Positions 6,510 through 10,651 of a stretch of DNA of 10,651 nt are shown here, piece after piece; position 1 is the stretch's first letter; every line of letters starts with the position of its first letter. Under the pieces are notes generated by a model. It had not been told where the DNA came from. It saw nothing but the letters and a program-made list of their open reading frames with translations, and made no database searches. The stretch is from Rhodospirillaceae bacterium (GTDB lineage Bacteria; Pseudomonadota; Alphaproteobacteria; UBA11136): positions 1 to 10,651 of the forward strand of contig JABJES010000243.1 of NCBI GenBank assembly GCA_018663165.1, in the 5' to 3' direction. A program made the translations under genes and the position numbers.

Positions 6510-8192
6510 TCAATCCCGGCGGGAAAGCAGGCCGCGGGCGATGACCTGAGCCTGAATCTCTGCCGCGCCCTCAAAGATATTCAAGATGCGGGCGTCGCAG
6601 AGAACCCGGCTCACCGGATATTCCAGGGCATAGCCGTTGCCGCCGTGGATCTGCAAGGCGTTGTCGGCATTCGACCAGGCAACCCGTGCGGCGAGCAGCT
6701 TGGCCATTCCGGCCTCAATATCACAACGACGTTCGGAATCTTTTTCCCGGGCCGAGAAGTAAGTGAGCTGGCGGACGATCATGGTCTCTACCGCCATCCA
6801 GGCGAGCTTGCCGGAAATCCGTGGAAAGGCGTAAAGCGGCTTGCCGAACTGGACCCGCTCATGGGCGTATTTCATGCCGATTTCCATGGCGCTCTGGGCG
6901 ACACCAACGGCACGGGCCGCAGTCTGGATACGCGCCGACTCGAAAGTTGCCATCAACTGTTTGAAACCCTGGCCCTCTTTGCCACCAAGAAGATTGTCCA
7001 CCGGCACCTCAAAACCGTCAAATGCGATTTCGTATTCCTTCATGCCGCGATAACCGAGAACTTCGATCTCGCCGCCCGACATGCCTTGCGCCGGAAAGGG
7101 GTTGGCATCATCGCCACGGGGCTTTTCAGCCAGGAACATGGACAGACCCTTATAGCCCTTCTCTTCCGGATTGGTGCGCGCCAGCACGGTCATCAAATCG
7201 CTGCGCGCACCGTGGGTAATCCAGGTCTTGGCACCGGTAAGCTTATAACTCTCGCCGTCTTTCACCGCCCGCGTCGACAGGCTGGCGAGGTCCGAGCCGG
7301 TATTGGGCTCGGTGAAGACGGCGGTGGTCAGAATTTCGCCCGAAGCGATCTTCGGCAGCCATTCGGCCTTTTGTTCCTCAGTGCCACCAAGGCGGATCAG
7401 CTCGGCGGCGATTTCCGCCCTTGTGCCCAGGGACCCAACCGACAGATAGCCCCGCGAGAGCTCTTCAGTGACCACGCACATGGCAACCTTGCCCATACCG
7501 AGCCCACCGTTCTCTTCAGGAATGGCGAGACCGAAGACGCCGAGCTCGGCCATCTGCTCGATGATCGACATGGGAATGAATTCGTCTTTTAAGTGCCACT
7601 CATGGGCGTTGGGCAGAATTTGTTCTTCGGTGAAACGATGGAACTGGTCGCGCACCATGTCGAGCATCTCGTCGCCCAGAGCGGTCTGGCCATAATTGCC
7701 ATGGGTGATGTGTTCGGCGATGGCCTCTCGGACAGAGGCGGTATTTCCCTTGCCGGAAAGAGTCATCACCGCCGACGTGCCGGCAAAACCGATCAGAGCC
7801 TGAACCGGGATGCCGAGATCAATGGGGCGCAAAATCTCGACCTGGCTCATCGGCAAACCGCCGAGCATCTGGGAGAGATATTCCCCGTAAGCCGCCTGAA
7901 GGATCAGGGATTCCAGATCACCCAAAGCACCATCGGCTTCCAACCGTTCGGCCCAGGCCAGCATTTCACGCAGCGCCGCGACATAGGTCTCAAACCAGGC
8001 CAGCCCATGGACCGCAAACTGGTCCGCCTCAAGGGCGCTCGCATCAATCTTTCCATCATCCTTGACGACCAACGCTTTAACCGCGCCGTGGGCGGCCTCG
8101 CCCAGATCCTGGGCGGCTTTAAGCGCCGACCCGCAGACCTCAAGAAGATCGGGCAGGACCAAAGACCCACCCTCAGACTGGCTGTCACTCAT
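6510..8192 (-). CDS. mcd: (2S)-methylsuccinyl-CoA dehydrogenase (acyl-CoA dehydrogenase family)
   Basis: Mcd oxidises (2S)-methylsuccinyl-CoA to mesaconyl-CoA in the ethylmalonyl-CoA pathway, using FAD and passing electrons to ETF. At 560 residues it is about 170 longer than a standard acyl-CoA dehydrogenase. The extra N-terminal domain (about 1-165) is a known feature of Mcd. The core then follows in order: N-terminal helical domain (from about 170, with LAIPEENGGLGM), FAD/substrate contacts TEPNTGSD (294-301) and TGAKTWITHGA (319-329), RVQFGKPL (446-453), IHGGNGY (515-521), and the catalytic glutamate in IFEG (Glu541). The start at 8192 has GGGAG eight bases upstream. It follows ccr by 74 bases on the same strand. 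The combination of length, N-terminal domain and ccr/ecm neighbours makes Mcd far more likely than a general fatty acyl-CoA dehydrogenase, though substrate is inferred. Confidence 0.88.
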   Translation of the reverse strand: MSDSQSEGGSLVLPDLLEVCGSALKAAQDLGEAAHGAVKALVVKDDGKIDASALEADQFAVHGLAWFETYVAALREMLAWAERLEADGALGDLESLILQAAYGEYLSQMLGGLPMSQVEILRPIDLGIPVQALIGFAGTSAVMTLSGKGNTASVREAIAEHITHGNYGQTALGDEMLDMVRDQFHRFTEEQILPNAHEWHLKDEFIPMSIIEQMAELGVFGLAIPEENGGLGMGKVAMCVVTEELSRGYLSVGSLGTRAEIAAELIRLGGTEEQKAEWLPKIASGEILTTAVFTEPNTGSDLASLSTRAVKDGESYKLTGAKTWITHGARSDLMTVLARTNPEEKGYKGLSMFLAEKPRGDDANPFPAQGMSGGEIEVLGYRGMKEYEIAFDGFEVPVDNLLGGKEGQGFKQLMATFESARIQTAARAVGVAQSAMEIGMKYAHERVQFGKPLYAFPRISGKLAWMAVETMIVRQLTYFSAREKDSERRCDIEAGMAKLLAARVAWSNADNALQIHGGNGYALEYPVSRVLCDARILNIFEGAAEIQAQVIARGLLSRRD

Positions 8193-8266
8193 GATTTTCT
8201 CCCTGTCCGGCTTGCTGGAAAAGGTTTGCAGCGGCGATCAGAATCGGCCACAGGCCTGACCCTCGC

Positions 8267-9523
8267 CTAGTCCTCAATCGCCTCATCGAGAGTCCGCATG
8301 CCCGGCCGCTTGGCCTGAACCAGCACCGCCATGTTGCCCGGCTTGTGCTCGTTATTCCACATCTTGGTGTGGGCCTTGGGAATGTCATCCCAGGCAAACA
8401 CTTCCGACATACAGGCGTCGATGCGGCGTTCAATAACCAACTGGTTGGCCTGAGACGCCTGTTTGAGATGGGCAAAATGGCTGCCCTGAATACGTTTCTG
8501 GCGCATCCAGACAAAACGCGCATCCATGGTCAGATTATAGCCGGTGGTGCCAGCGCAGAAGACAACCATGCCGCCGCGCTTAACGACAAAACAGCTCACC
8601 GGGAAAGTGGCCTCGCCGGGATGTTCAAAGACGAAATCCACATCGACGCCCTTACCGGTAACGCCCCAGATGGCCTTGCCGAACTCGCGGCATTTCTTCA
8701 TGTAGACGCCATAACCTTCGGCATCGTCAACGTCGGGGAGCTGCCCCCAACAATTGAAATCGTTGCGGTTGATAACGCCCTTGGCGCCAAGCGACATGAC
8801 GAATTCGCGCTTGCTCTCATCCGAGATCACGCCGATGGCGTTGGCCCCGGCAGTGGCGATGAGCTGCACCGCCATGGAACCGAGCCCGCCGGACGCGCCC
8901 CAGACCAGCACATTGTGGCCGGGCCGCAGGATATGCGGGCGATGGCCAAACAGCATGCGATAGGCAGTGGCGAGTGTGAGGGTATAACAGGCGCTTTCTT
9001 CCCAGGTCAGATGCTGGGGGCGCGGCATAAGCTGCTGGGCCTGAACGTTTGTGAACTGGGCGAACGAGCCGTCCGGGGTCTCATAGCCCCAAATACGCTG
9101 GGTCGGTGAATTCATCGGATCACCGCCGTTACATTCCTCGTCGTCGCCGTCATCCTGGTTACAATGAACCACAACCTCGTCGCCGACCTTCCAGCGCGTG
9201 ACCTTTGAACCGACGGCCCAGACGATGCCCGAGGCATCCGATCCGGCGATATGGTATTCAGCCTTGTGGATGTCGAACGGGGAAACCGGCGTGCCCAAGC
9301 CCGCCCAGATGCCGTTATAATTGACACCGGCGGCCATAACCAGAACCAGCACCTCATGGGAATCGAGCACTGGCGTGTCGAGCACTTCGACCTGCATCGC
9401 TTTTTCCGGCTCGCCATGGCGCTCGCGGCGAATAGCCCAGGCGTACATCTGCTTGGGCACATAGCCGAGCGGCGGAATTTCGCCGATCTCGTAAAGATCT
9501 TTTTCAACCTGGTTTTGGTTCAT
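8267..9523 (-). CDS. ccr: Crotonyl-CoA carboxylase/reductase
   Basis: Ccr reduces crotonyl-CoA with NADPH and fixes CO2 onto the enolate to give (2S)-ethylmalonyl-CoA, the committing step of the ethylmalonyl-CoA pathway. The 418-residue product is a medium-chain dehydrogenase/reductase with the long conserved N-terminal start of Ccr (MNQNQVEKDLYEIGE), the acidic DDGDDEECNGGDP segment (about 124-136), the Rossmann motif GASGGLGS (209-216) and SHFAHLKQASQAN near the C-terminus. Residues I recall as the CO2 pocket of the Kitasatospora enzyme (Asn81, Phe170-Glu171, His365) appear to match Asn70, Tyr147-Glu148 (WGYE) and His349 here, so it should carboxylate rather than only reduce; this alignment is from memory. 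An upstream ATG at 9616 would add 31 residues unlike the family. GAGG about nine bases before 9523 supports the chosen start. It is divergent from ecm and upstream of mcd. Confidence 0.96.
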   Translation of the reverse strand: MNQNQVEKDLYEIGEIPPLGYVPKQMYAWAIRRERHGEPEKAMQVEVLDTPVLDSHEVLVLVMAAGVNYNGIWAGLGTPVSPFDIHKAEYHIAGSDASGIVWAVGSKVTRWKVGDEVVVHCNQDDGDDEECNGGDPMNSPTQRIWGYETPDGSFAQFTNVQAQQLMPRPQHLTWEESACYTLTLATAYRMLFGHRPHILRPGHNVLVWGASGGLGSMAVQLIATAGANAIGVISDESKREFVMSLGAKGVINRNDFNCWGQLPDVDDAEGYGVYMKKCREFGKAIWGVTGKGVDVDFVFEHPGEATFPVSCFVVKRGGMVVFCAGTTGYNLTMDARFVWMRQKRIQGSHFAHLKQASQANQLVIERRIDACMSEVFAWDDIPKAHTKMWNNEHKPGNMAVLVQAKRPGMRTLDEAIED

Positions 9524-9674
9524 TGTAATGGCCTCAGCGGCATTGGTTTTGGACAAACTACTTCCCTCTCGCAAACAAAAGCTATATTCCCCGATACGGA
9601 AAACAGACCCGGCCAACCCCTAAAATAAGGGAAAAAGCCATCTGCCACCGCGAATGGTCAAGATATTTACCCTC

Positions 9675-9705
9675 CGGACAGTTTTTCTGCAACGCACAAT
9701 ATGAT
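9675..9705 (+). promoter_or_regulatory. Weak candidate promoter for ecm
   Basis: TATGAT (9700-9705) matches the -10 consensus in five of six positions. The best -35 is CGGACA (9675-9680), four of six, at a 19-bp spacing. Transcription would start near 9712 and give a leader of about 80 bases that includes the whole decamer array before ecm. Confidence 0.28.
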
Positions 9706-9740
9706 AAAACACCAGCGAAAGAGCATCGAATAGGCCTGTA

Positions 9741-9780
9741 AGCTGCGGAAAACCGCAGAAAACCGCAGAAAGCCGCAGGA
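9741..9780 (+). repeat. Four tandem 10-bp repeats with a hairpin, just before ecm
   Basis: Four consecutive decamers read AGCTGCGGAA, AACCGCAGAA, AACCGCAGAA and AGCCGCAGGA. The second and third are identical and the fourth differs at two positions and supplies the ribosome-binding site (GGAG, 9778-9781). The first holds CTGCGG (9743-9748), which can pair perfectly with CCGCAG in any of the other three (9753-9758, 9763-9768, 9773-9778). The nearest pairing gives a six-base stem with an AAAA loop. The 10-bp period places equal faces on one side of the DNA helix, so a protein operator is as possible as an RNA structure. Confidence 0.75.
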
Positions 9781-9791
9781 GAATTGAGATT

Positions 9792-10651
9792 ATGACTGAC
9801 AAAAAAACCGCCCCGGCCTCAAAAACGGCACCTGAACGTGATCGTTCATGGATGATCCGGACCTATTCCGGCCATTCTTCGGCTGCCGCCTCGAATGCGC
9901 TCTACCGGACAAATCTGGCCAAAGGTCAGACCGGCCTGTCGGTGGCCTTCGATTTGCCGACCCAGACCGGCTATGATTCCGACCAGCTTCTGGCCAAGGG
10001 CGAGGTTGGCAAGGTCGGTGTGCCGATCTGCCATGTCGGCGACATGAAGACCCTGTTTGAGGGTATTCCGCTCGATAAAATGAACACGTCAATGACCATC
10101 AACGCCCCCGCACCCTGGCTGCTGGCGCTTTACATTGCCGTCGCCGAAGACCAGGGCGCGTCCCGCGATCAGCTCGCCGGGACCACCCAGAACGACATCA
10201 TCAAGGAATACCTGTCCCGGGGCACCTATATTTTCCCACCCGCACCAAGCCTCAAGATGACCACCGACATCATCGCCTTTACATCAAAGGAAATTCCCCA
10301 ATGGAACCCGATGAATGTCTGCTCCTATCACCTTCAGGAAGCCGGAGCGACCCCGGTGCAAGAGCTCGCCTTTGCCCTCGCCAACGCCTGCGCCGTTCTC
10401 GATCGGGTCAAAGAAGGTGGCCAGATCAGCGACAAGGAGTTTCCCCATGTCGCCGGGCGGATCAGCTTTTTCGTCAATGCCGGCATGCGGTTCGTCACCG
10501 AGATGTGCAAGATGATGGCCTTTGCCGAGCTGTGGGACGAAATCTGCCGCGAGAAATATGCCATCACGGAAGAAAAATACCGCCGTTTCCGCTATGGCAT
10601 GCAGGTCAATTCCTTAGGCCTCACCGAACAGCAACCGGAAAACAACGTCTA
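9792..10651 (+). CDS. ecm: Ethylmalonyl-CoA mutase, adenosylcobalamin-dependent (N-terminal part, cut by window edge)
   Basis: Ecm rearranges (2R)-ethylmalonyl-CoA to (2S)-methylsuccinyl-CoA in the ethylmalonyl-CoA pathway; older literature calls it MeaA. The open frame gives the first 286 residues of a protein usually near 650-700. Family marks are RTYSGHSSAAASNALYR (from residue 23), GLSVAFDLPTQTGYD (48-62), MNTSMTINAPAPW, GTTQNDIIKEYLSRG and NPMNVCSYHLQEAGATP, all in the substrate-binding barrel. The AFDLPTQTGYD version and the RTYSGHS start point to Ecm rather than methylmalonyl-CoA mutase, which typically reads AFDLATHRGYD. The cobalamin-binding domain with its DxHxxG histidine lies beyond the window. 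The ATG at 9792 is the first possible start in frame and has GGAG ten bases upstream. Pairing with ccr supports the substrate, as does the adenosyltransferase gene nearby. Confidence 0.93.
   Translation, partial: MTDKKTAPASKTAPERDRSWMIRTYSGHSSAAASNALYRTNLAKGQTGLSVAFDLPTQTGYDSDQLLAKGEVGKVGVPICHVGDMKTLFEGIPLDKMNTSMTINAPAPWLLALYIAVAEDQGASRDQLAGTTQNDIIKEYLSRGTYIFPPAPSLKMTTDIIAFTSKEIPQWNPMNVCSYHLQEAGATPVQELAFALANACAVLDRVKEGGQISDKEFPHVAGRISFFVNAGMRFVTEMCKMMAFAELWDEICREKYAITEEKYRRFRYGMQVNSLGLTEQQPENNV

Larger units (their letters stand above)
9524..9791. promoter_or_regulatory. Divergent ccr-ecm control region
   Basis: These 268 bases have no gene on either strand and are more AT-rich than their flanks by eye. 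They must hold the promoters for ccr (leftward) and ecm (rightward). I see a TATAGC/AATATA -10-like stretch for ccr on the minus strand at about 9580-9587 without a convincing -35, a better -10 for ecm near 9700, and a repeat array at 9741-9780. A single GCAAAC (9571-9576) resembles half of the TTTGC/GCAAA motifs bound by RamB/PrpR-type regulators, but no full site is present. Confidence 0.6.

Noticed and set aside
8193..8266. Possible terminator or promoter between ccr and mcd (palindrome CAGGCCTG at 8251-8258)
   Set aside because: The palindrome is short, has no loop and no T-tract after it on the minus strand. No good -35/-10 pair was found, so the genes are probably cotranscribed.
8345..9109. 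254-codon open frame on the plus strand
   Set aside because: It is entirely opposite ccr, whose protein is clearly conserved; the antisense product has no recognisable family features. The same holds for plus-strand frames opposite mcd, etfB and hbd.
9524..9616. 31-residue N-terminal extension of Ccr
   Set aside because: The conserved Ccr start is at or after MNQNQVEKDL, which has a ribosome-binding site. The extra residues look like translated control region.
9656..9661. TTGACC on the minus strand as a -35 element for ccr
   Set aside because: No -10-like hexamer lies 16-19 bp downstream; the region there reads GCTTTTTCC.
9741..9780. Decamer array as a CRISPR
   Set aside because: The units are 10 bp with no spacers between them and no cas genes nearby; it is a simple tandem repeat.

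Overview
The window looks like ordinary chromosome from an alphaproteobacterium. The evidence is the run of gene families and their order: argH-lptM-lysA beside a divergent membrane-anchored thioredoxin; hbd, etfA, etfB, a PduO-type cobalamin adenosyltransferase and a small HIG1-like membrane protein together on one strand; and crotonyl-CoA carboxylase/reductase divergent from a B12-dependent ethylmalonyl-CoA mutase. Base composition is moderately GC-rich by eye (not computed) and looks even across the window. I see no phage, insertion sequence, tRNA, rRNA, CRISPR or toxin genes. The host could be a Rhodospirillales-type species, but this is a guess from gene content.

Layout. Positions 1-2189 (minus strand) hold a tight biosynthetic operon: argH (last step of arginine synthesis), lptM (a 45-residue lipoprotein) and lysA (last step of lysine synthesis, cut by the left edge). 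A TlpA/ResA-like thioredoxin runs the other way from about 2220 to 2864. Its start region is built from three copies of a 12-bp repeat that also carries a plausible argH promoter. Its stop codon overlaps the stop codon of the convergent hbd gene. From 6441 down to 2861 (minus strand) lie the HIG1-like protein, the adenosyltransferase, then etfB, etfA and hbd. etfB has its own promoter candidate and a leader hairpin that would cover the ribosome-binding region. From 9523 down to 6510 (minus strand) lie ccr and mcd. On the plus strand from 9792 the ethylmalonyl-CoA mutase gene ecm begins and runs off the right edge. The 268-bp gap between ccr and ecm carries four 10-bp tandem repeats just before the ecm start.

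How the genes fit together. Ccr, Ecm and Mcd are three signature enzymes of the ethylmalonyl-CoA pathway, which assimilates acetyl-CoA in bacteria lacking isocitrate lyase. Ccr carboxylates and reduces crotonyl-CoA to ethylmalonyl-CoA. Ecm rearranges ethylmalonyl-CoA to methylsuccinyl-CoA and needs adenosylcobalamin, which the adenosyltransferase makes. Mcd oxidises methylsuccinyl-CoA and hands its electrons to the flavoprotein encoded by etfB-etfA. Hbd interconverts 3-hydroxybutyryl-CoA and acetoacetyl-CoA, close to the entry point at crotonyl-CoA. So the right two thirds of the window supplies pathway enzymes, an electron acceptor and cofactor supply. The epimerase, mesaconyl-CoA hydratase and malyl-CoA lyase genes are not in the window.

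I do not see a previously undescribed system. The observations most worth checking are two small cis-acting structures, in front of etfB and ecm, and the repeat-built argH/tlpA start region.
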